Of a stretch of DNA of 64,000 nt, positions 19,334 to 34,200 are shown one piece after another. How positions within the stretch are numbered: the first letter of the stretch is position 1; every line of letters begins with the position of its first letter. The translations under genes and the position numbers were made by a program. Location of the stretch: NCBI RefSeq assembly GCF_014750685.1, contig NZ_JAAXGE010000003.1, positions 806,001-870,000 on the forward strand, given 5' to 3'. The notes beneath the pieces were generated by a model, which was not told where the DNA came from, did not search any database, and saw only the letters and a list, made by a program, of their open reading frames with translations. Origin of the DNA: Bacteroides sp. GM023. GTDB lineage: Bacteria > Bacteroidota > Bacteroidia > Bacteroidales > Bacteroidaceae.

Positions 19334-20016
19334 AATTTATCGGTCAGGATAAAGCCCATACCCGCTTTGGTATGAATGAGCTTAGGTTCAAAATCTCTAT
19401 CTATCTTCTTGCGGAGATAATTGATATATACATCAATAAAATTCGTTCCCGTATCAAAATGGGTATTCCATACCTTCTCGGCGATCTCTACCCGGCTCAA
19501 TACTCTATCGGCATTTTCAACCATGTAAAGCAAGAGGTTATATTCCTTTGGAGACAGTTTGACAGGAATACCATTCCGTTCCGCGTTCTTTTTCTGCAGG
19601 TCGATGTGTAAATCCGCATAAACCAATTCTTGCGGCAAATCCTGCGTATTTCCATTTCCCCGTTTAAGCAAGACCTTGAGCCGGGCATTCAATTCTCTGA
19701 AATCGAATGGTTTCACCATATAGTCATCTGCACCCGCATCAAATCCGTCCAGTTTATCATCTGTCGTTCCTAAGGCTGTCAGCATTAATATAGGAATGTG
19801 AGGGTTCAATTTGCGTATTTCCTTGCAAAGTTCGAATCCGTCCATTTTAGGCAGTACGACATCAGATATTACCAAATCAAATGAATGCGCCTGAAATAGT
19901 CGTAGCCCCATTAATCCGTCATAAGCTACCATTGTCTGATAACTATTCTCTTCCAATCCATTCTGCAACAAACTGGCAACCCGGGACTCGTCTTCTATGA
20001 TTAGTATCTTGTACAT
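19330..20016 (-). CDS. OmpR/PhoB-family response regulator
   Basis: 228 residues from the ATG at 20016. A longer frame reaching 20127 was rejected because its extra codons run through the terminator at 20092-20128 and the promoter at 20047-20076. Receiver domain 1-120 with IIEDE, phospho-acceptor Asp52 (VISDVVLPKMDG), Thr and Lys in LTALG and VKPF; winged-helix DNA-binding domain about 130-228 with LSPKEYNLLLYM and IDVYINYLRKKID. It is the DNA-binding partner of the overlapping histidine kinase. Target genes are not evident from the window. Confidence 0.94.
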   Translation of the reverse strand: MYKILIIEDESRVASLLQNGLEENSYQTMVAYDGLMGLRLFQAHSFDLVISDVVLPKMDGFELCKEIRKLNPHIPILMLTALGTTDDKLDGFDAGADDYMVKPFDFRELNARLKVLLKRGNGNTQDLPQELVYADLHIDLQKKNAERNGIPVKLSPKEYNLLLYMVENADRVLSRVEIAEKVWNTHFDTGTNFIDVYINYLRKKIDRDFEPKLIHTKAGMGFILTDKL

Positions 20017-20046
20017 AGGCAATAACGTATGATAGTGATATACGGA

Positions 20047-20076
20047 CAAAAGTAATAAAAACCGGCTAAAGGCAAC
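20047..20076 (-). promoter_or_regulatory. Promoter of the two-component operon
   Basis: On the minus strand TTG (20076-20074) and TACTTTTG (20054-20047) are separated by 19 bp, a good Bacteroidetes -33/-7 pair. It predicts a start of transcription near 20040 and supports translation from 20016. Confidence 0.6.
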
Positions 20077-20091
20077 AGAGATTATAAAAAA

Positions 20092-20128
20092 TATGCCAAA
20101 AGAGGATAGATAATCCTCTCTTGGCATA
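20092..20128 (-). terminator. Terminator of the LacZ/GH2 operon
   Basis: TATGCCAAAAGAGGAT and ATCCTCTCTTGGCATA form a near-perfect 16-bp stem. On the minus strand it is followed by TTTTTTATAA. It lies 38 bp after the GH2 stop codon. Confidence 0.8.
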
Positions 20129-20165
20129 TTCCATGATTTGTATTTTAAATCTGACTTCTTTGTAG

Positions 20166-23042
<2,877 letters not shown>

Positions 23043-23067
23043 TTATTTATTATTATTTGCTCATTTA

Positions 23068-26358
<3,291 letters not shown>

Positions 26359-26370
26359 TTACTTCATATC

Positions 26371-26401
26371 AAGAAGACGGATAAAGCAAGATTTTGTACC
26401 C
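26371..26401 (-). promoter_or_regulatory. 31-bp shared motif, copy B (before the LacZ-type gene)
   Basis: Minus strand: GGGTACAAA, variable block, TTTAT, then CGTCTT and TT, with the same spacing as copies A and C. A degenerate -7-like TATTTTCG at 26412-26419 lies just upstream, so the motif may begin near the transcription start. Confidence 0.6.
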
Positions 26402-26499
26402 TTTTCTTTTACGAAAATATTAAAGAATAATAAAGATTAGTGCACCCCTTAAAGAAAAACTTTACCTTGCGAACCATTTCTAATTCTAAAAATAATATT

Positions 26500-28023
26500 A
26501 TGAAAAAACGACTATTCAGCAGCCTTCTTTTATTAAGCTGTCTCGCTATGCAAGCACAACAGGAATATACTATCGAAGGTCACGTGGAAGGAGTAAAAGA
26601 CGGAACTCTTGTTTCGTTATTTCTGCTCGATGGCAATGTGGGAAGTACAGTTGCCACGGATAGTATACGCAATGGCACATTCCATTTCAAAAGGAATGCA
26701 GGAGAAAGTGGTTTGGACCGATTATCTCTTATGTGTACGCGTGATGCAGATTTTCCCTCTATGTCGTTGTCTATTTATGCAGCCCCCAATGCTAATATAA
26801 AAGTGACCGGCACAAATACCTTAATATATACCTGGAAAGTAGATAGTCCGGTAAAAGAGCAGCAGGAGTATAATCGTTTCATAGATGTTTCACGTGATTT
26901 ATGGGATGAATACCAACGATTGGCTATTAAAGAAAAAGGAATGCGCTCCGCTCCGGAAGCAGAACGAAAGGCAATCCGTGCAAAAAGAAACAGTATATCA
27001 AACATAATCAGTAGTCGGGAATTAAAATTAATGCAAGAACTGCCTGTTTCTACTATTTGGATGGAAAAGTTGGGAAGACTAAGTATATCTGCAAAATATA
27101 ATCCGAAATTCTCTTATAAGGAAGAAACAATAGCTTTGTATAACAGATTGAGCGATGAGCAGAAGTCCTCTATTCAAGGACAGGAAATAACAGTAAACCT
27201 CTTTCCGCCTACAGTAGTTAAAGAAGGAGATGATATGGCAGATACCGACCTTTTTGATTTGAACGGAAAACTTCATCATTTGGCAGATTTCAAAGGAAAT
27301 TATATATTACTCGACTTTTGGAGTAGTGGTTGTGGCCCTTGTATTATGGCATTACCCGAAATGAAGGAAATTCAAGAACAATACAAAGATCGTCTTACGA
27401 TTGTCAGCCTTAGCTCGGATACTAAAAGCCGATGGACAACTGCTTCAGCACAACATGAAATGACTTGGCAAAATTTAAGCGACTTGAAACAAAGCGCCGG
27501 ATTATATGCTAAATATGGTGTTCGCGGTATCCCTAACTACGTTCTTATTTCTCCGGAAGGCAAAGTTATGAAAATGTGGTCGGGATATGGTAAAGGCAGC
27601 TTGAAACTAAAGATGCGTAGATATTTGGATGCGCCCAAGCATGAAACAAGTATCATTCTGCAAGGCAATACGAAAATTGTGAATTATCCGGTGGCGGAGT
27701 TTACGAATACCGATATTGTCGAGATAAAACAGGTGGAACTGACAGACACAGCTACGGTTCTTCGTTTGAAAGCTTTCTACATTCCAAAATATTGGATACA
27801 GGTTAGTCCGAATATTAAATTAGTAGATGAAAAAGGGACATCCTATGCCTTAAAAAGAGCTGATGGAATCAAGCCCGGTGAACACTTCTTTCTACCCGAG
27901 AGTGGAGAAGCCGAATTTTCTCTACTATTTGAACCCTTATCTACTCAAACAAAGACATTTAATATCATTGAAGGTCAGAACAAAAATGATTGGCAGATAA
28001 ATGGAGTAAAACTCACTAAATAA
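26500..28023 (+). CDS. TlpA-like thioredoxin protein with DUF4369 domain
   Basis: 507 residues from the ATG at 26500; an upstream in-frame GTG at 26440 would prefix the signal peptide with 20 unlikely residues. Signal peptide about 1-20, then a DUF4369-type beta domain (YTIEGHVEGVKDGTLVSLFLLDG), a helical linker, and a thioredoxin fold with WSSGCGPCIMALPEM. A further C-terminal beta domain of about 130 residues follows, rich in DTATVLRLKAFYIP-type strands, not usual for TlpA proteins. Probably an envelope thiol oxidoreductase. It is related in plan to the lipoprotein encoded at 12319-13845. No operon partner; the next gene is 600 bp downstream. Confidence 0.8.
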   Translation: MKKRLFSSLLLLSCLAMQAQQEYTIEGHVEGVKDGTLVSLFLLDGNVGSTVATDSIRNGTFHFKRNAGESGLDRLSLMCTRDADFPSMSLSIYAAPNANIKVTGTNTLIYTWKVDSPVKEQQEYNRFIDVSRDLWDEYQRLAIKEKGMRSAPEAERKAIRAKRNSISNIISSRELKLMQELPVSTIWMEKLGRLSISAKYNPKFSYKEETIALYNRLSDEQKSSIQGQEITVNLFPPTVVKEGDDMADTDLFDLNGKLHHLADFKGNYILLDFWSSGCGPCIMALPEMKEIQEQYKDRLTIVSLSSDTKSRWTTASAQHEMTWQNLSDLKQSAGLYAKYGVRGIPNYVLISPEGKVMKMWSGYGKGSLKLKMRRYLDAPKHETSIILQGNTKIVNYPVAEFTNTDIVEIKQVELTDTATVLRLKAFYIPKYWIQVSPNIKLVDEKGTSYALKRADGIKPGEHFFLPESGEAEFSLLFEPLSTQTKTFNIIEGQNKNDWQINGVKLTK

Positions 28024-28158
28024 AGGAAAATAGAAAAGTTAATAATAAGAACAAAACGACTCTCATATGTTTTGAATGGTAATAAATAAAACACTAAATT
28101 ATGAGAGCAGTAACCCATTAAAAAAACTGGTTTTTGAGGAGCCTTCCGTTTCTTTAAA

Positions 28159-28229
28159 AGGAACAGAGTGTTCCTCGGTGAGAAACAGGTCGTTCCTTTT
28201 AAAGGAACGACCTGTTGGTTTTAAACCAA
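28159..28229. repeat. Three stacked palindromes
   Basis: AGGAACA/TGTTCCT (28159-28175, 3-nt loop); a perfect 16-bp inverted repeat around a single central T (28184-28216, arms starting AACAGGTCGTTCC); and TTGGTTT/AAACCAA around a central T (28215-28229). The first two share GGAAC/GTTCC. The T-rich flanks could make one of them a terminator for the TlpA/DUF4369 gene, but near-zero loops are unusual for terminators. Apart from these, the 604-bp gap 28024-28627 shows only AT-rich sequence and a CTCTCAT/ATGAGAG pair at 28060-28107. Confidence 0.6.
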
Positions 28230-28627
28230 AAACAGGATTTGCATTCAATTGAATATCAACCTCTTAAAACAACACATACCTATCTTGGTAATCACATATG
28301 TTTTCTCTGCAAATCGAAAAGAATGTATATTCTAAGACGCCCATCAGTACATAGCATATTTTTACATTTTAAATTCTAAATTCGGTGATTACTGCCACAG
28401 TTACCATCAACCTATATCAATCTTGTATATGATATCATCAATTAAAATCGAAACATCGAATATTAAATTCGGAATATCATATTAACATAAGAAGTATTGC
28501 TAATTCAAATAAGTGTATTTTGAGAAAAAAGAGAGCTGCCCGGTCGATACTACTTCTCGAAAAAATCACGTTATTTGTTATATATTCTTCGAATTGTCGA
28601 AGGTATGACTATAAAAACAAAATAAAG

Positions 28628-30130
28628 ATGAATATTGATAAGAGAATAGAATACGACAAAGAGTTATTGAATATTCTGCCTGACGGAGTACTTGTATTAA
28701 ACTCTGACGGAGAGGTGACTCAACTTAATCAGCAAGCACAAACAGAGTTGCATATAAAATCTTTTCCTGATAAATCCACCCAACCTTTGCGAATAGAAAA
28801 TATAATTAATTTGATATATCATAAAGAAAATATTCTTCCTGTCGTTATGGAAGGTCTACGCAAAGGTGAGCAAGGATACACATTGCCCGAACACATAGAT
28901 ATTCAGGAGAAAAACAATTATACTCAATTTCCTGTGAACGGACGATTCGTGACGGTCAGAGAAGATGGTGAACTGAAAGGTATTCTATTCTTTTTTCGTA
29001 ATATTACAGTGGAACTTACTCAGGAATATATTCTGAACACAGCTTTGCAGCGGACTAAAATATATCCGTGGTATTATGATATAGCCCGAAGTGAATTTAC
29101 ACTCGATTATCGTTATTTTGAGCATTTAGGCATCACTCCGGGTATGAATAATACGCTGACGATGGAAGAATATGTGGAAATGATTCACCCGGATGACCGT
29201 CAGGCTATGGCTGACGGTTTCAAGATTCAACTTAGTGGTATCGAGACGTTTGAAAAACCTGTCCCTTTTCGCTTACATCGCGGAGATGGAACGTGGGAAT
29301 GGTTTGAAGGACAATCCACGTATATTGCAAATGTATTGGGACATCCGTATCGTTTGGTCGGTATTTGCATGAGTATTCAGGAATATAAAGACATTGAAAA
29401 CACACTGATAGAAGCCCGCAAGAAGGCCGAAGAAAGTGACAAGCTCAAAATGGCTTTTCTCGCTAATATGAGTCATGAGATTCGTACTCCGCTCAATGCG
29501 ATAGTCGGCTTTTCCGATGTCATAGCTTCCACTTATTATGAACTGAGCGACGAGGAACGGGCAGACTTCGTACGATTAATCAGCATCAATAGCGAGCACT
29601 TGGTAAGGCTGATTGATGATATACTCGACTTATCCAAAATCGAATCTAATACAATAGAATTCACTTTTGAAAATTATCCTCTTAAGTCCCTGTTAAGGGA
29701 TATAGAAATGGAGCAAGTAATGAAACCTGTTCCCGGAATAGAAATCAAAGCATTACTGCCGGATGCTGACACCAATGTTGTCACAGATGCCACGCGTTTG
29801 AAGCAAGTAATCTGTAATTTGATAAATAATGCCCGGAAATTTACTGAAAAAGGGCATATCCATTTCGGTTATACAGTGGATTCGAATCATGCAGATTCGG
29901 TTCTGATATTCGTAGAAGATACTGGTGAAGGGATTCCGAATGAATGTCAAAAAGAGATATTCGACCGTTTTTATAAGGTGAATACTTTCAAGCAAGGAAC
30001 AGGCTTGGGACTCTCTATCTGCAAAACCATTGTGGAGCACTTACAGGGAGAGATTTCCGTCTCATCAGAACCTGGAAAAGGCAGCCGCTTTGTGGTTACA
30101 CTGCCATTGAACATACAGAGGGAATACTAA
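28628..30130 (+). CDS. Soluble PAS-domain histidine kinase
   Basis: 500 residues from the ATG at 28628, chosen because the upstream extension begins at a TTG and is not protein-like. No membrane helices. First PAS (about 10-125, LPDGVLVLNSDGEV), second PAS with PAC (about 140-265, WEWFEGQSTYI), HisKA with [19 protein letters not shown] and HATPase_c with [27 protein letters not shown]. There is no receiver or DNA-binding output, so it needs a separate partner. The stop codon overlaps that of the convergent AraC gene by 3 bp. The signal is probably cytoplasmic; nothing shows which. Confidence 0.9.
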   Translation: MNIDKRIEYDKELLNILPDGVLVLNSDGEVTQLNQQAQTELHIKSFPDKSTQPLRIENIINLIYHKENILPVVMEGLRKGEQGYTLPEHIDIQEKNNYTQFPVNGRFVTVREDGELKGILFFFRNITVELTQEYILNTALQRTKIYPWYYDIARSEFTLDYRYFEHLGITPGMNNTLTMEEYVEMIHPDDRQAMADGFKIQLSGIETFEKPVPFRLHRGDGTWEWFEGQSTYIANVLGHPYRLVGICMSIQEYKDIENTLIEARKKAEESDKLKMAFLANMSHEIRTPLNAIVGFSDVIASTYYELSDEERADFVRLISINSEHLVRLIDDILDLSKIESNTIEFTFENYPLKSLLRDIEMEQVMKPVPGIEIKALLPDADTNVVTDATRLKQVICNLINNARKFTEKGHIHFGYTVDSNHADSVLIFVEDTGEGIPNECQKEIFDRFYKVNTFKQGTGLGLSICKTIVEHLQGEISVSSEPGKGSRFVVTLPLNIQREY

Positions 30131-30972
30131 TTTTCCCTATACTCCTGGGGAGTGACACCGGTGTGTTGCTTGAAAAACTTATTAAAAAAAGAAAGATTGC
30201 TGAATCCTAAGGATAAGGCAATTTTCTTCACAGGTTCATTGGTTGATTTTAATTGGGATTTGGCATCCATCAGAATCACGGAAGCAATAATTTCTAACGG
30301 GGTATCTCCTGTCACTTTCTTGATAGATGAACAAAAATGTGGCAAACTGATGCCTAGAAGTTCGGCATAAAACGAAGCCCCGTGATGAATTGTATAATAT
30401 TTCATAACCAATTGTAGAAACTCCTGATAAATTTCTGATTTTCTGGATGAAGAAAATAACTTTAGCCCGTTCTGCGTTTTATAAATTTCCGTTGCGCCCT
30501 GAATAAATATGGTAAGAACTGCTTTTATTATCTCCTTATTCGATTTCGTCCACGACGATTTATAGGAACAAATAAATGATTCATAAAACATTTTATAATT
30601 ATGGACATCTGTTTGAGATAATCTAATGACAGGATTTTCCTTTATGAGCGGAAGAAGATGTTGCGTGGATTTCATCAGATTAATACTCTCTATAAAGCGG
30701 GATGAAAAACCGGCATAATAAATCTGAATATCCGGTGAGCAGCTATGAATTTCCATAAAATAATTGGGTGGTAAAGTCATTAAATCATTTCCGCCAATAT
30801 CATATGTATTAGTATTGATTGTTACCCGCATAGTTCCTTTCATACATAAAATAAAGAAACCGGATTCTATCTTGCAAGGAAAATTCATATACCTGTCCGA
30901 TAAGTCTCTTTCAAATCCTTCTCCTACAATATAATCAACCTGCAAATCATACTTGGGTATATCGCTTCCCAT
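30127..30972 (-). CDS. AraC-family transcriptional regulator
   Basis: 281 residues. The N-terminal 150 residues form a cupin-like ligand-binding domain (VTINTNTYDIGGNDLMTLPPN). The C-terminal 95 carry the two AraC helix-turn-helix motifs, with SLGFSNLSFFNKFFKQHTGVTP as the recognisable second signature. It starts 15 bp after the predicted transcription start. It is flanked by glycosidase operons (LacZ/GH2 left, GH67-like/GH43-GH2 right), so control of these is a reasonable guess, not shown. Convergent with and overlapping the PAS kinase gene at the stop codons. Confidence 0.9.
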   Translation of the reverse strand: MGSDIPKYDLQVDYIVGEGFERDLSDRYMNFPCKIESGFFILCMKGTMRVTINTNTYDIGGNDLMTLPPNYFMEIHSCSPDIQIYYAGFSSRFIESINLMKSTQHLLPLIKENPVIRLSQTDVHNYKMFYESFICSYKSSWTKSNKEIIKAVLTIFIQGATEIYKTQNGLKLFSSSRKSEIYQEFLQLVMKYYTIHHGASFYAELLGISLPHFCSSIKKVTGDTPLEIIASVILMDAKSQLKSTNEPVKKIALSLGFSNLSFFNKFFKQHTGVTPQEYREN

Positions 30973-30992
30973 TGTTATTTTGTTTTTGATTT

Positions 30993-31000
30993 CAAATATA
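30993..31000 (-). promoter_or_regulatory. -7 box of the AraC-family regulator gene
   Basis: TATATTTG on the minus strand is an exact TAnnTTTG match 21 bp before the ATG. No -33 TTTG is evident. Confidence 0.5.
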
Positions 31001-31110
31001 GAGATTATTTAAAACTTACTCTCCGAATAATTAAAATCAGAATATCGAATCTTAAAAAAATAACATCTATATTCTATTTCTAAGAAAGCAATCTGAGAAG
31101 AAAGAGACAA

Positions 31111-31168
31111 AATAAAGAAACGGAACATTAGAAAGTTGATTTTGCTTTTTATGTTCCGTTTCTTTATT
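31111..31168 (-). terminator. Terminator of the GH67-like/GH43-GH2 operon
   Basis: AATAAAGAAACGGAACAT (31111-31128) and its perfect complement ending TTCTTTATT (31151-31168) form an 18-bp stem with 22-nt loop, 38 bp after the stop codon of the fusion protein gene. Confidence 0.75.
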
Positions 31169-31205
31169 ATCTATGAATAAGATAATTCAATTCATAGGGG
31201 AGGAT

Positions 31206-34200
31206 TTATTGAATATCCAATGCGTCAAAGGCAAGTCCTTCCATATTTTCTGCTGAAAGTACAACTTTATAATGTCCGGCATTGATAAATGTTCCTGTCG
31301 TAGTGCTCATCATCTTCCATTTGTCCGGAGTTTCCGGGAAGGTTAGAATGTCTTCTTTCAGGATAACTCCTTTGGAGTCAATGAACTTCATCCGTACTGG
31401 CATTGGTTTCCCGGTTGTGTTCATATACTTGAAGCGAAGGGCATATACTTGTGCTAATCCGGTAGAGATATTCCACTCGATACTGTTCCCCTTTCCTTTG
31501 CCGAAGAATATCCCTGTCTGTTTCCGATGTTCTTTCTTCTGATATTTACCTTTCAGTATAGCAGCTTCCGCTTCATAAGCTACACTGACACGTGCGTTCT
31601 TATCTTCGGGAAGAAGTTCTTTCGGGGTCTTTTCCATCACTTCCTTACTTACTTTCTCCCAGCTCCAATCGGATGCAGGAAATAGCGTCGGTTTCATATT
31701 CATATCTGTAGAAGCAATGGCAATGCCTGAAATCAAAGCCTGTCCTGCTTTCACTTCCGGGAAGTCTATCTTCAGGATTCCACCTTTCACAGTGGCATAT
31801 ACAACTTTCTTGCATACTCCGTCGTGTCCGCTTTCTGCCCATATATCCAAATCGTCCAGCACAACCGAATCATTCACGGCAACATCGAAAATACGCAATC
31901 CCTCACAATCGGTAGAAGCGCTTCCGCCTGTTCCATGCCAGGGTTCTATGAAATACAGTTCAATGCGGTATGTACCGTCCGCTACCGGGAAACGATATTC
32001 CAACTGATGGCGGCCGAAACGGAAATATTGGAATAATTTCCAGTCACGGGTTCCACGAATCGGGTCGTTAGTAGTGCGCTGGCTTGCAAGATACGGATTC
32101 AAGTCCTTGAAGTTCTCTGCCCACGAGTGAGAATAATTTGTATTGTCCTGCAACCACAGTTGGCCGAAGCTGTCTATATAATCGTCACCACCGCAGTTGA
32201 TACGATATACGTAATTGTATCCGGATTCGCCTTTCAATACTGGCTTTTCTTCCTGGTAAAGGACTTCGAAACCGGGAGCTTGCTCCAAGCCGTTGAGCAC
32301 AATCAGGTCTTCCGCAACGGGCTTTCCTTTATAATAACCTACGGCACGAAGGATATTGTAGCGAATATCCCGGTTTTCCCACATGAAATGAGTTCCTGTT
32401 CCGTTATTCTTTTTGCGTCCCAGAAAAGTTGCCTTTTCATTTGTCATATCATTATATAGTAATACTGAATCACAGTTACTATAAGCTTCGATAGTGGCGC
32501 GGCGACGGCCTTTCTCAAAACGGTTTGTCCATGTATGGGATACGAGATAAACCATCGGGTCTTTAGCTGCCGGAACATAGTTCGCGCGATACATATAATA
32601 TACATCCAGCGGCTCTTCCCACGGGGTGGTCAGTCCTTTATAATTGAACGGGCCTACTTTATCTATTTTACGATATGCTTCGTCCGGTTGGCGACGCCCG
32701 GGATTGTCATGGCTGCTATATATCCACTGAAATTGTCCGCAGACACTATCTTTTGCCTGTTCTGCCAGGCGAATTTTAGTTTCCATCAGTTGGCACATAC
32801 GGCTTTCACTCCATATTCCATTGACTTCGAAATCTCCCGGTTCCGTATGAAGGTCGATGCTTCTCCAGGCTCCATATTCACCGTTCAATAATTGGTTGGA
32901 TTGAGAGAGTTCACGACCATACTTAGTCACGTCACCGCCATATGTGCCACTCCAATTCTGAATCACGTTCCAGTCTGTACCTTCCCCGCCATTGCAAGTG
33001 GTGATGACACGCATAGTACGTGCGGTCGGGTCTAGTTCGCGGATAATTTCACTACATTCCTGTGCAAATTCACGAGGCAATGTGCTCTCATTCTGTAATC
33101 CCCACATCACTACCGATGGAGAATTGCGACGTTCTTTCACCCATTGGCGAAGCAATTTCTTAAAATTCTCACGAAACTCCGGTGTGTCATACCACACGTG
33201 AGCAGATAATTGTGTCCAAAACAGAACACCTTCTTCATCCCAGTATTTCTGATAATCGAGATGGTGAGGTTGGTGCGCATCACGGAAGGCATTGAAACCT
33301 GCCGCACGTATTTGCTTCACTCTTGCGGCTACTTGTTCCTTACTGAAAGCATGGCTTTGTCCGAACTGGTGTTCATACTCGCATACTCCATTGATAAATA
33401 CCGGCTTTCCATTCAGGTAGAAGCGACCGTCTCCATCCTTTCGTTTCACCGGCCAACTGATAGTGCGAATACCAAACGGTGTAGAAATCTCATCCGTCGT
33501 TTTCGTATCACGTTTTATCATACTGGCAAGTTTATAGAGATACGGATTCTCCGTATCCCACAAAACAGGTTTCTCAACAGGAGACTGCTGACGAATCAGT
33601 TTCATCTCTCCCGGAGCTAAAGTGACTTTCTCTACCAGGCGGAAAACCTGTTTGCCATCCGCATTGCTCAATTTATTGACTAACTCTATCGTTTCAGCCG
33701 TCTTGCCATAATTCCTGACTTCCGTCTCTATAAAGACATTCGCTGCTTTTTCATCATTCCAAATATGTACACCGAAAGGTTCGATACGAACCTCGTCCGT
33801 TGCTTCAAGCACCACAGGACGGAAGATACCTAACGGTTGAGAACCCTCACTGAATCCCCATTCCGAGGAACAGCCACCGCATACCCAAGGCATATCCGCT
33901 ATCATTTCCGGATGTTCGGCCTTTACTTCCAGTCGGTTTGTTCCCTGTTTCAAGGCATCTGTAACATCCAGTGTTAATGTAGTACGCCCCACAGGGTGGC
34001 AACCGAAGTCCTGTCCGTTCACTTGAATGGTAGCATACGTACCTACTCCTTCAAAACGCAGGAAATAGCGTTTTCCGGCTTTTACATCCGTTGTAAAGTC
34101 TTTCACATACATGGCAGTTCCATGCATATTCCCATGTGTAAGTTGACGGTATCCGTAATAATCATCCCAGTTATGAGGAATATTCACCGTTTTTGCAGGC

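Noticed and set aside
20017..20127. N-terminal extension of the response regulator
   Set aside because: It runs through a terminator hairpin and a well-matched promoter; the receiver domain begins properly at 20016.
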